Assembly: GCA_949592205.1 (NCBI GenBank)
Contig: CATIUR010000004.1
Coordinates: forward strand, 4,033,001-4,097,000
DNA: 64,000 nt
From: Helichrysum umbraculigerum
Lineage: Eukaryota > Streptophyta > Magnoliopsida > Asterales > Asteraceae
Direction: 5' to 3'
Position numbers and translations under genes: made by a program. Within the stretch, counting starts at the first letter, position 1, and each line of letters opens with the position of its first letter. Positions 44,901-54,666 of this stretch are shown piece by piece. The notes under the pieces are model-generated. The model had not been told where the DNA came from and did no database searches. It worked only from the letters and a program-made list of their open reading frames with translations.

Positions 44901-46632
44901 GGAGCTTACAGCTGTAGTCTTTGCCTTGAAAATTTGGAGACACTACTTGTATGGTACTAAATGTGTTATCTGTACGGATCACAAGAGCCTTCAGTACATG
45001 TTTTCTCAGAAGGAACTGAATATGCGTCAGAGACGATGGTTGGAATTGATAAAGGACTACGATTGTGAAATCCGTTACCATCCGGGTAAGGCGAATGTGG
45101 TCGCGGATGCGTTGAGTAGAAAAGGGAAATCCGAGAAAGTTTGTTTTATGCGATTAGAGGTTTCTTCAGATTTGATTGTCAAATTGAGAATGGCACAGGT
45201 GAAAGCATTGTTGGATCAAAATTTGAAAGCCGAGATTTTACTGAAAAGAAAAGATTTGTTATGCGATGATTCTCGAGGGTTAAAGACGTTCCAATCACGT
45301 GTTTGGGTTCCTTTGCTTGGAGGACTCCATGATGTGATATTGATGGAGGCCCATAAATCTAGATTGTCGGTTCATCCCGGGAGCACAAAAATGTATAATG
45401 ATCTGAAACCTTTGTATTGGTGGCCTACTTTGAAAATGGATGTTGCTCGAATTGTGGAATCGTGCCATATATGCTCACAAGTGAAAGCCGAACACTAGAA
45501 ACCTTATGAATCATTGAAACAACTTGATATTCCCGAGTGGAAGTGGGAGCATATTACGATGGATTTTGTAACTAAATTTCCGCGAACCGTTCGAGGGAAT
45601 GACATGATTTGGGTGATTGTGGACCGACTAACTAAGAGTGCTCACTTCCTGGCTACTAGTGAGATGGCATCTTTGAGTAAGTTAGCCCAGTTCTACATCA
45701 CTGAGGTTGTTTCGAGGCATGGGATTCCGTTATCTATTGTATCAGACAGAGATCCTGGGTTTGCATCTGGATTTTGGCGGAGTTTGCAAAAGGAATTGGG
45801 TACTAGAATCAATTTGAGTACAGCTTATCATCCTCAGACAGACGGTCAATCCGAGCGCACCATTCAAACTTTAGAGGATATGTTGCGTGCTTGTGTGTTG
45901 GAATATGGCGGGTCTTGGGATTCACACCTGCCGTTGATTGAATTCGCGTATAATAATTCCTACCATTCGAGTATAGATATGCCCCCGTATTAAATGCTTT
46001 ATGGACGTCGTTGTAGAACACCCACTTGTTGGTTAGAAACGGGTGAGAAGCAGTTTGCTGGTCCGGATATTGTTCAGATTACTGCTGATAAGGTAGCAAT
46101 TGCTCGTGAGAAGTTAAAAGCGGCCCGTGATAGACAGAAACAGTATGCCGATCCGCGACGCCGTCCGGTTTCGTTTGTAGTTGGTGAATTGGTTTATTTA
46201 AAAGTTTCCCCTTGGAAGGGTGTGATTCGGTTTGGTAAGCGTGGCAAGCTTGCTCCTAGGTTTATTGGTCCATTTAGAATACCTCAAATAGTTAATGATC
46301 AGGCGGTATCGTTAGATCTTCCTCCAGAATTAGCGGGTATTCATGACACCTTTAATGTTTGTTATTTAAGGAAATGTAAGGTGGAGGACCAATCCCAAGT
46401 CCTTCCGTTACAAGACCTTTGTGTCGACTTAAGTCAGAAACTTGTAGAGGAGCCCGTAGAACTTTTAGATAGAAAGGTGACTAAACTTCGAAAAAAGGAG
46501 ATACCCATGGTTTTGGTTAAGTGGCGGCATAGTTTGGGTGCTAACCTTACGTGGGAAACGGAGGAAAGCATGCGATTACGTTATCCTTGTCTTTTTGAGC
46601 GTGGCGAGATTTCGGGGACGAAATCTTCTTAA
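41927..46632 (+). pseudogene. Element 2 gag-pol, one frameshift and six stops
   Basis: Begins MADTEHP at 41927. Gag is open to a one-base deletion near 42690 (relative to element 1), which leads to a stop at 42707. The resumed frame then carries in-frame stops at 43072 (inside the first zinc knuckle), 44683, 44737, 44827, 45496 and 45991. At four of the six (43072, 44737, 44827, 45496) element 1 has a Gln codon, so the change is CAA/CAG to TAA/TAG. The order of domains is complete: CWNCHKEGHRSGLC knuckle, protease DSGA, RT with FIDDIL, RNase H starting YCDASHAGLGG (the part deleted in element 1), integrase with SIVSDRD and QSERTIQTLEDM, and a chromodomain-like end LVKWRHSLGANLTWETEE. No full-length Pol can be made from this copy. 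Confidence 0.95.
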
Positions 46633-46642
46633 GGAGGGAAGA
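46631..46642 (+). other. Polypurine tract of element 2
   Basis: AAGGAGGGAAGA directly before the 3' LTR, identical in sequence and position to that of element 1. Confidence 0.88.
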
Positions 46643-46644
46643 TT

Positions 46645-48974
46645 TGTAACATCCTCATTACCGGCCTAGGAGAAATTTGGTAATTTACTTAATTCATTGG
46701 GTTATTTAATTGAGTTATAAATAATTTATATTATTTGGTTCATTGAAATTAATAGGTTGAATGGTCAAATGAGTTATTGTGATACATAAATTATTACTTG
46801 TTTTAAATAAATTTAGTTGATGGTATAATAAAATGTATTTTCTCGCAATTAGTTTTTAGGTTCCAGACAATAGAATTAGAGCGGGTTAAATTTGTACACT
46901 GTGTTGTATGGAGGTGGAAGTTAGGCAGGCACCTAACTTCCCACCCTTCCCTTTCCCATTTCATTTGTTTTCTTTTCTCCTAAACAAAAACACACACACA
47001 ATTGGTAAATCAAGGAAATCAAAGGGGAAAAACATTGATCAATGGATTGGAGCTTGGAATCTTGATTTCTACTTATCATCATTATCATCATCTACTAGTT
47101 GTCCTCTCGATTGTAAGTTTAATGTGTTCTAAATATATGTATTTATCTTAGGGTTTTAAGGAATTGAATGAAAGGAGTAATCATGTGTAGGTTGATGATT
47201 GATGAGATTATTTGTTGTTAGAACTTGATATATGACAATACTTTAAGTTACTTGTGTGTAAAAATCGTGTATTGTTGATGCATTTTGTGTGTCAGTCAGT
47301 TGGTCAAACTATTGTAATTGTCAAAGTCAATTAGTCTACGAATGTATAGTGTTTAGAGTGTGTATTCGAGTCTGTAAATGAAATATACATAGAATGGTGA
47401 CATTGTAATTGGGCCTGCGACGTCGGGTCAGACGTCGCAAGGGTCTGGGCCTGCGACGTTGGGCTTAACGTCGCAGGGCCCAATAGGTTTCGTATAAATA
47501 GCGAGTTTGAAGTCAGATTTAGGTTTGGACGTCATAGAGAGAGAGAGGGCCGTTTTGTGTGAGAGAAGGAAGGAGAAAACGAGTTTGAGTCTGTAATCGT
47601 ATATTATCAATTGTGAATATATACAAAAGATTATAGTAAACGTTTGTGTTTCGTTTGTTTGGATTCCGCACTAACAATCGACTAAACGATCCGATCAGAT
47701 CCCACGAGTACGGGACTATCATGTATAGTGTTTGAATTTGGTGATTTGTGATTTTTGGTTCGGGTTGAGTTGTTGCAGAAACTGGGCAGGTATGATGATC
47801 TTGGGAATCCGGCGGATTCAAGGGAATCCGGGCGGATTCCCTCTGTTTCTTTGCAACTCTGAATTAAGCAGGAATCCGGCGGATTCTCGGGTAATCCGGC
47901 GGATTCAGGCCAATGGGGAACCGGATTCAATGGAATCCGGCGTATTCATAGGGCGGATTCCTTCGAACTCGGTCTGTCTTAAATTGTAGCTGGAAAAGGT
48001 GTCGGAATACGGCGGATTCATGGGAATCCGGCCGGATTCTGATTAATCCGGCGGATTCGCATGGAATCCGGTGGATTCCCACTGTTTGCTGGACTTATTA
48101 TTTTAACTTGCTAGAAATTGTGTTAATCGACTTGTGTAGTATCTTTTGCTACTTAATACATGTGTAACTGATCATAAGTGTCTAAAGTAAGTATGTATCT
48201 TATGAAATGAGTATTAACTTATAATTCTCTTGTGTCCTCAGATAAACCGAAGACTCAATAATATTAGAACTTTGAGTGAAGACGATGACTGCGAAGGGTG
48301 AGTGGATCATTGACTCTCAGTCTAAATTAGTTGTAACAATCTGGTTACAACGGGTAAACATGTTCTACTGTTATACTTTGTATAAGTTGCATATTGCCAT
48401 GATGATTATGGAATGTGAGATTGTCAGGGGTCAATATGATATTGGGTTTGGGTACTATTACTTTGGACGACATGATGACTTTGTACATGTGTTGTTTATT
48501 GAAGTTATGTCGTATGTAGTAATAGTTCTAAACTATCGGTAAGACCACTGTTTGGCCTTCTGTGGTTATAAGCGTTACTTGGGGAACCACCACGGCATGA
48601 GGGTACCTCAAGGACCACCGATCCTCTTTGATGTATTTATTGTGTTGCTTTGTGGAGACCAATTGCTATGCTAGTTTAGATTGGTAGTTGTGATTCATTC
48701 ACTTAGCTTCGTGCTAACCCCTCTCCCTACTTCTTGCAGATTACTTTTGTGTGGGTGGGCAAGAAGTTAGTTCTGAAGAATGTTTGACTGCCTACTCTGA
48801 ACATATGACACGTCGTCGTTTCTAAACTTATGTTTTGAATTTAAATAACACCTAACTTAATGTTTGTAGTTAATATGGTTATTGTATCAACTCATCATGC
48901 ATGCATAGATTGTGTTTTTGGAAAATATGTTATACGCAATCTATAATGCATGATTTGTATTTCTCGCTTCCTAT

Positions 48975-49052
<78 letters not shown>

Positions 49053-49081
49053 TTCTTGAAAAATGATCTTGAGGTGTTATA
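46645..49081 (+). repeat. 3' LTR of element 2, interrupted by a solo LTR
   Basis: Same sequence as the 5' LTR but 2437 bp long because of a 449-bp insertion (47273-47721) with its 5-bp duplication and a longer TA microsatellite (48978-49047). Palindrome cluster at 47803-48080. Ends GGTGTTATA followed by GTTTT. Confidence 0.94.
47273..47721 (+). mobile_element. Solo LTR (449 bp, copia-like) inside the 3' LTR of element 2
   Basis: TGTTGATGCA...GGGACTATCA, canonical TG..CA, flanked by the target duplication TGTAT (47268-47272 and 47722-47726). A TATAAATAG promoter box is near 47494. Two CpG palindromes, TGCGACGTC...GACGTCGCA (47416-47439) and TGCGACGTT...AACGTCGCA (47452-47475), lie upstream of it. 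The size and the TGTTG start suit a Ty1/copia LTR (inference). It is missing at the same position in the 5' LTR and in the duplicated copy at 56610. Confidence 0.85.
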
Positions 49082-49086
49082 GTTTT

Positions 49087-49388
49087 AAGATCCGTGATAA
49101 TGCGAACAATCAAATTGAAATTGTTATAGATATCTACTTGAATATGATTGTTTGCATTGTTAAATAGAAATTGTCATATATATATAAAAAAAGTTAATTG
49201 AAAAAAGAATATATCATAACTTCCAAATTTCTAAACTTTTAAAATCTTGAACAACCGGCCGACCGTTTTTTATTGGAGTGATGTTTAACTATACTTGTTT
49301 TTTGAGATGAACAATTTTTTGAAAGATGTGAGATCTTTGTGGATCGATTGATATCAATATGAGGAAAAACGTACAGAATAATGGATTA

Positions 49389-49440
<52 letters not shown>

Positions 49441-49632
49441 TGTTGTTAAATTGAGTCTTGTATTGAAATGAGTCAAAGTATGGTAAAATGAGTTTTTGAG
49501 CGTTTGCAATATAAATGTTTGGAAAAATGTAGTTGTTGATGTTAGTTTTAAGTTATTGGAAAGTATTGTAAATTGAGTTGGAATCATTTGTTGAAAATGT
49601 TGATTATTGGTTGCATAATTGAGACTTAATGT

Positions 49633-49700
<68 letters not shown>
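49087..49700. other. Non-coding DNA and TA microsatellites, copy A
   Basis: No gene is visible. It contains (TA)n tracts at about 49392-49436 and 49637-49699; the latter abuts the TIR element that follows. Confidence 0.5.
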
Positions 49701-49702
<2 letters not shown>

Positions 49703-49703
<1 letters not shown>

Positions 49704-50981
49704 AGGGGAAGGATCAAGAGGGAAGCATCAAATTTGAGGGAAGGAGGGAAGCAAATCTCAGCCACTAATTTTCTCCCACCTTTTTCATACAATAAATAAT
49801 ACATATACAATACCCATTTAATCAACTTTAGTCTAAAATCCAAAATTAAAGCATCAAATTCAATAATTCATCAATCAAAAACATTATAAATTTTCCAATC
49901 CATCAAACACATTCATACATATCTTCAATTCGTCATGATTTGAAATCATCAAAAATTATGAATTTTGGGTATAACTTTTGGGTTTTTATAAAAATTTTTA
50001 TTTTGCCAATGAAAACAATAAATTAAACGAATTTCATCATACAAAACTTATGAACATGTAATTAATCGAATTATGGTTGTCATTAATCATCAAATTTCAC
50101 AGATTTGAAAATATCCAGAACGTTAACATACATTTGCAATGCATGTTAATCAAAATTACAAGTAAGATTCTTAAACATTCATATTTGTTGAATATTACCT
50201 TATATAAGTTATTATACATCGTTGAACGTTATAACATAACATTCATCAATGTATTACAATATATATGAGTTAATATGCATTATAAATGAATGTTATAATG
50301 TTCATCAGCATGATATAAGTTAATATTCGTCATAAATGAATGTTAAATACTCAATGAGATGTTAACATGCATTTATGATGAATATGAGTTATTATACACT
50401 AATAACATATATAAGCTAAAATATTCATCATAAATGAATATTTAAATTGTAATTTTTATAACATGCATTTCAAATTAGTGTTAACTTTCTAAAAATTTTG
50501 ATTTTGAGAATTTATAGATGTTTTAAAACGTAAAATAACTACAAGTTTGTTTGATTATTGATGTATATGTTCGATTTATTTGAATTTTGCTTTATATACA
50601 TCTCAATTTTGTACTCAATTGAATGAATTTGTGAATTTTTATGAGTTTCTACATTTTTCTTCATGAAATCTATTTTCTAACAATTTTTTTTATTGAATCT
50701 AACAATTGTTAATCAATCTTGCTCAACGAGTTGTGTAGTAGTGTTTTTAAATTTATTTTTGCAAGTTTCAAGCTTTAATTTGATGAATTTAAGATGAAAA
50801 TCACGTTTTTAGTTGTTTTTGATTAACATGCTTTTGAAATGCTTGTTAACGTTCTGGGAGGTGATTTCAAGTTATTTACAAAAATGCCACCGCGTTGACT
50901 TTTGAGTTGACCAGAATGTGTGGCTGAAAATCACTTCCCTCCTTCCCTAATTATTTTACTTCCCCAAGGATCTCCCCCTAT
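49703..50981. mobile_element. Terminal-inverted-repeat element of about 1.28 kb in TA repeats, copy A
   Basis: The left arm TAGGGGAAGGATCAAGAGG and the inverted right arm TAGGGGGAGATCCTTGGGG both continue through AGGGAAGGAGGGAAG and CAGCCAC, giving ~65-bp imperfect terminal repeats. Both ends lie in (TA)n tracts, so the target duplication is not readable. The inside is AT-rich with many ATTCATTTATGATGAAT-type palindromes and no coding potential. The superfamily is uncertain, possibly Mutator-like. Confidence 0.65.
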
Positions 50982-51001
50982 ATATATATATATATATATA
51001 T

Positions 51002-51195
51002 AGGATTAGGATCAAGGGAGAAGGAAATTTAGGTGGAGAAGAGAGAGAAAACAATATGATTCAGTATTTTTATACTATGATTCATTTTTTTATTATAATA
51101 ATAAAAAAATGAATCATAGTATAAAAATACTGAATCATATTGCTTTCTCCCTCTTCTCCATCTAATTTTTCTTCTTTTTTGATCCCGTTACTATT

Positions 51196-51200
<5 letters not shown>
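51002..51200. mobile_element. Foldback MITE with a 91-bp near-perfect palindrome, only in copy A
   Basis: Starts TAGGATTAGGATCAAGGG and ends, inverted, TAGTAAATAGTAACGGGATC, with AGATGGAGAAGAG-like blocks in both arms. The core 51052-51142 is a palindrome centred at 51097 (CAATATGATTCAG... facing its complement) with almost no loop. The corresponding site in copy B (about 59853) has only TA repeats. Confidence 0.75.
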
Positions 51201-51250
<50 letters not shown>

Positions 51251-51261
51251 TATTATCTATA

Positions 51262-52621
51262 GAGTAAATGTCAAAGATGGTCCCTGTGGTTTACATCAAT
51301 TTACGGATCTCGTCCCTAAACTTTTTTTCAACTTTTCGGTCCAATAAGTTTATAATCTGCTTGAAAATGGTCCCTCGTTCACTTAAAATGACTAAAATAC
51401 CCTTTTCTTTTCTTTTGTTCTTTTTTAATTCTTTACTATTGAATATATATAGAGTTGTATGGAGTAATATACTAATATGTATACAGTAATATATACCCTT
51501 CACGAAACCATAATCATTGTTTTCAATCCGATTCCATAACAGCATACGCATCCGAACATTCAAATCCCAATGACCTTAAACCATTGTTCCCAGGCCACCA
51601 GATCAACTGCTTATCTATGATTATCTTATCCGGTTAGTTTCCTGTGAGTTTCCGACAACGAAATCACAAACCATCACCATCGTGTTCTTTCTCCAGATCG
51701 TCATTTTTCATAGGTAGATCTTAAACCCTAGAAACTAAATAACATATCTAACGAAACCCTGTTGCACGGTGTTAATAACAACTTAGATGCTATCACTTTC
51801 GCCGAGGCGGAGATGGTCGGTGGCGGCAGAGGCAGCGATGGTGGGGGTTCTCGCCGCCGATCTATTATCACTGTGGTGGAGAAGAGATGGTCTGACCGAA
51901 GAAACATAGGTTTCTATTTATTGATTATCGCATTCGTTAACGGCAAATGACCTTCCGGCGTATCATCGTTTGATTCCCAAATAAACTCCTCCGGAACGCT
52001 GTGTAGTTGTACTATACAACTTCCGTATCCAGCTTCTTCATCCAAGCGACTCTAATAAAAAATCTCGTAAAATCGTTATCGGATTTATGGAATAACCATT
52101 TCTGAACGGAGTAACCGAATCTGTAATTACTTTTGCTCCTCCATAAATTATCAATTGTTTTGAGATCTGATTCGGGGATGAATTGTACTTCTGAGAAGAA
52201 TACGTATCCGCGTTTTGAATGTGTTTGCTTTGGTTGAGTGAAAAGGTTGCGATGGAAATTAAATCTATGGTTGTTTGCTTCCGATCAATTATCATTGTGG
52301 TTTCCTGCCAGATTTGATTGGTATTATCGTAGATTTGTTTTTGACATTGGGGTTGGGCATGAACGATTGAAAGAAATCAGTATGGGCTACATATTTTAAA
52401 TATATATAAATATAAATATTATCATGAGTTAGTAACTTAATATTAAAAATAATGATTAAATGATTTAATTAAAAGAAAAGGGTATTTTAGTCATTTTATG
52501 TGGACGGGGACCATTTTCGAGCATATTGTAAACTTATTGGATTGAAAACATGAAAAAAAAAGTTTAGGGACGAGATCCGTAAATCGATGTAAACCACAGG
52601 GACCATCTATGAAATTTACTC
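51262..52621. mobile_element. Pack-MULE carrying a GUN4 fragment, copy A
   Basis: A perfect 9-bp target duplication TTATCTATA (51253-51261 and 52622-52630) brackets 1360 bp with terminal inverted repeats of about 160 bp that begin GAGTAAATGTCAAAGATGGT and, inverted, GAGTAAATTTCATAGATGGT, both followed by CCCTGTGGTTTACATC. Long arms plus a 9-bp duplication identify a Mutator-like element. No transposase is present. Instead the inside holds host gene sequence (GUN4-derived, minus strand, about 51914-52232) and a GGCGG-rich tract (about 51800-51860) that may be a second captured piece. This is the definition of a Pack-MULE. Confidence 0.88.
51914..52232 (-). pseudogene. Captured fragment of GUN4 (tetrapyrrole-binding protein), copy A
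   Basis: GUN4 binds porphyrins in the chloroplast and stimulates Mg-chelatase in chlorophyll synthesis. The minus strand here reads KRGYVFFSEVQFIPESDL, then IDNLWRSKSNYRFGYSVQKW, then DFTRFFIRVAWMKKLDTE, then, in a second frame, EEFIWESNDDTPEGHLPLTN. I recognise this as the conserved tetrapyrrole-binding (GUN4) domain. It is broken: a TAG at 52014-52012 stands where the family has Gln before YNY, a one-base deletion follows about 20 bases later, and a stop occurs at 51914-51916. Only about 105 codons are present, without the transit peptide. It is a captured gene piece, not a functional gene. The parental gene must lie elsewhere. Confidence 0.85.
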
Positions 52622-52764
52622 TTATCTATAACATATACTTAAACCAGAATAGCTTGGGGTAATCCTGGACCTTAATTGGTTTTTCCCATATTGATCTAAA
52701 GGTGTAGATTATTTTGATGATACTTACACTTAACCTTCCTTTATATTTATCATTAAATAATAAT

Positions 52765-53030
52765 AATATGTTATATATTAAATAAATTTAGAGGGAATAA
52801 ATAAATTTAGTAATTATTAATACGTAATTTAATTAAAATGCTCGGTCTACATCAAAAAAATTCGGCCTCCATTAACCATTGACACGTCTGAATTTACCTA
52901 CCCATGTAACACAATCATTAAAAAATAATATGTTATATTTAATTTAGAAGGAATAAATAAATTTAATAATTATTAATACGTAATTTAATCAAATATTCAG
53001 CATATATCAAAAAAATCGGCCTCCACTTAC
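52765..53030. repeat. Imperfect tandem duplication of ~160 bp, copy A
   Basis: AATAATATGTTATAT...GAATAAATAAATTTA...TTAATACGTAATTTAAT...TCGGCCTCCA occurs at about 52765-52870 and again at about 52925-53030, with several differences. AT-rich and non-coding. Confidence 0.7.
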
Positions 53031-53212
53031 GATTCACACATTCTAATTATTATCTATTAATATATTTTAATTATTTTGTATTTATTCTAATATATAATTT
53101 CCTATTTATTCATATTTTCCTCAAGTATATATACTCATCTCTACCTAAATTTCCCACCATCGTTGCATTCTTTTTTTCCATGATATCTCACCATCTTCAC
53201 ATTCCTTTCTCC

Positions 53213-53326
53213 CGAAACCCTAAACCTCAAACCCTAAACCCTAACCCCTAAACGCTTTACGAAACTCTAAACTCTAAATCATACTCACCCTAAACCCTTT
53301 TAAACTCTAAACCCTAACCTTAACCG
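53213..53326. repeat. Interstitial telomere-like tract (degenerate CCCTAAA), copy A
   Basis: About ten CCCTAAA, CTCTAAA or CCCTAAC words, the Arabidopsis-type telomere motif with many errors. It is also present at about 61882-61995 in copy B. Confidence 0.75.
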
Positions 53327-53618
53327 CAAATCAAATGTACAACAAATCACTAACACGTGTGTTGCTAATTTGTAAAACCCACAAAAAATGAAAAAAAAAA
53401 CTTGTCAAAAGTATGCCTTGAAGGACGGAAAACCGAAGAGAAGAAAACGCTGAAATTTATGGTGCAATTTTCATGATTTTTCGACTTGCCATTTATGAGA
53501 TATTTAAGTTTTAAAAATGTGAAGGAAATTAGTATTTGATGAAAATGAGTGGTTGAGATTGATTCCCCTATTCTCACTCAAAATTGTTATACTCATTTGA
53601 ACCCTATTTTATATTCAA

Positions 53619-53623
<5 letters not shown>

Positions 53624-53689
<66 letters not shown>
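53624..53689. repeat. (TA)n microsatellite, copy A
   Basis: About 33 TA units directly before a Helitron-like 3' end. Copy B has about 17 units at 62289-62323. Confidence 0.9.
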
Positions 53690-53692
<3 letters not shown>

Positions 53693-53705
53693 GAATTTAG
53701 AGTCG

Positions 53706-53733
53706 CCCGCGTTGCCGCGGGTCTTATATCTAG
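53706..53733 (+). mobile_element. Helitron-like 3' terminus, copy A
   Basis: Perfect 6-bp stem CCCGCG/CGCGGG with loop TTGC (53706-53721), eight bases, then CTAG (53730-53733) followed by T. This is the standard Helitron 3' end. The 5' end is not identified; the element may include the telomere-like tract upstream. Confidence 0.55.
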
Positions 53734-53734
53734 T

Positions 53735-54666
53735 TATTATTATTATTTCATTTTTGTGTCTCTTTATGCATATGAGTTTGCCGGAGGTCTTTCTAAGAGC
53801 AGTTTTTCTACCGTCGGGTAGGGGAATGATTTGTTCTCAATATGACTATATGAGCTCCGAAACATATTGAAATTAATGGTCCATAAATGTTCTCTATGTT
53901 TCTCGTGAGGTTACTTGACCTTTAGTATACATGGATCATTAAGCTAATAATGACCATAAAGTTCCACCAGTCATGCAACACATGAAGATCTATTGTTATT
54001 ATTTAGGACTTTCTAAATAATGAAACAGTTGTTAATTCTTTTCACAATTTAACTACATATTATACTTTACCTATATATATATATATATAGGATTGGAATT
54101 ATATAATTTTAATTATAAAAGGATTTGAATGCAATACATTTTTATTTTAGATCGATAGTATTGATTTTGCTTAAAGTTGTAAAAAAATTCATTAGTATTG
54201 ACATATGGTGTGAAAGGTGTGTAGGTATTAAATTTTCGTGTTATTATTTTTAATAGTATTATTAGCCAATTTTTTTATTAATTTATTTAATAATAGATAA
54301 AGTGTAATATTATTGTTTTTATTCTAATCTAAATGTATATCGTTGTATCAAACCGAAACACCACCTTTAAAGACTCAGATTGCTCCATTTAGTTATTTAA
54401 TAATTAATAAGATAAGATTTCTTTGGCAGATATGTACATGAGCTTAATTGTTTGGGGTTGTTTAATTTTTTTTTCCTATTAAGTTCCATATGTTTATAAA
54501 TCGCATAATGGATATTGATAACCATATGTAACAAGTTGTAAAATAAATTTAAGTGTTTACTTTTTGTAATGAAGAAAATGTTTGAATGAGAAAAATCATT
54601 TTTTTAACATTACGTATGAATAAGTAAATATGCACATCTTAATTTGTTTCTATTGAAGTATGTATA
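53735..54666. other. Non-coding DNA before the minus-strand LTR, copy A
   Basis: No gene is visible. A 196-bp stretch (54177-54372) bounded by TTAAAG on each side is missing in copy B, consistent with a deletion between short direct repeats in B or an insertion in A. Confidence 0.5.

Larger units (their letters stand above)
39806..49081 (+). mobile_element. Element 2: Ty3 chromovirus related to element 1, degenerate pol, nested insertion in its 3' LTR
   Basis: 5' LTR 39806-41753, primer site at 41757, gag-pol 41927-46632, polypurine tract 46631-46642, 3' LTR 46645-49081. The target duplication GTTTT is exact (39801-39805 and 49082-49086). Gag-Pol is clearly homologous to element 1 throughout, and the PBS and polypurine tract are the same. 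Ends are TG...TA. Excluding the insertion at 47273-47721 and the TA microsatellite, the LTRs differ by eye at about 20 sites in roughly 1.9 kb, so this copy is older than element 1. The coding region has one frameshift and six in-frame stops, more than its age seems to warrant. The 3' LTR continues into a duplicated region. Confidence 0.95.

Noticed and set aside
49604..49843. Frames encoding long Tyr-Ile repeats
   Set aside because: Translation of TA microsatellites, not genes; the same holds for similar frames near 48895, 53549 and 58485.
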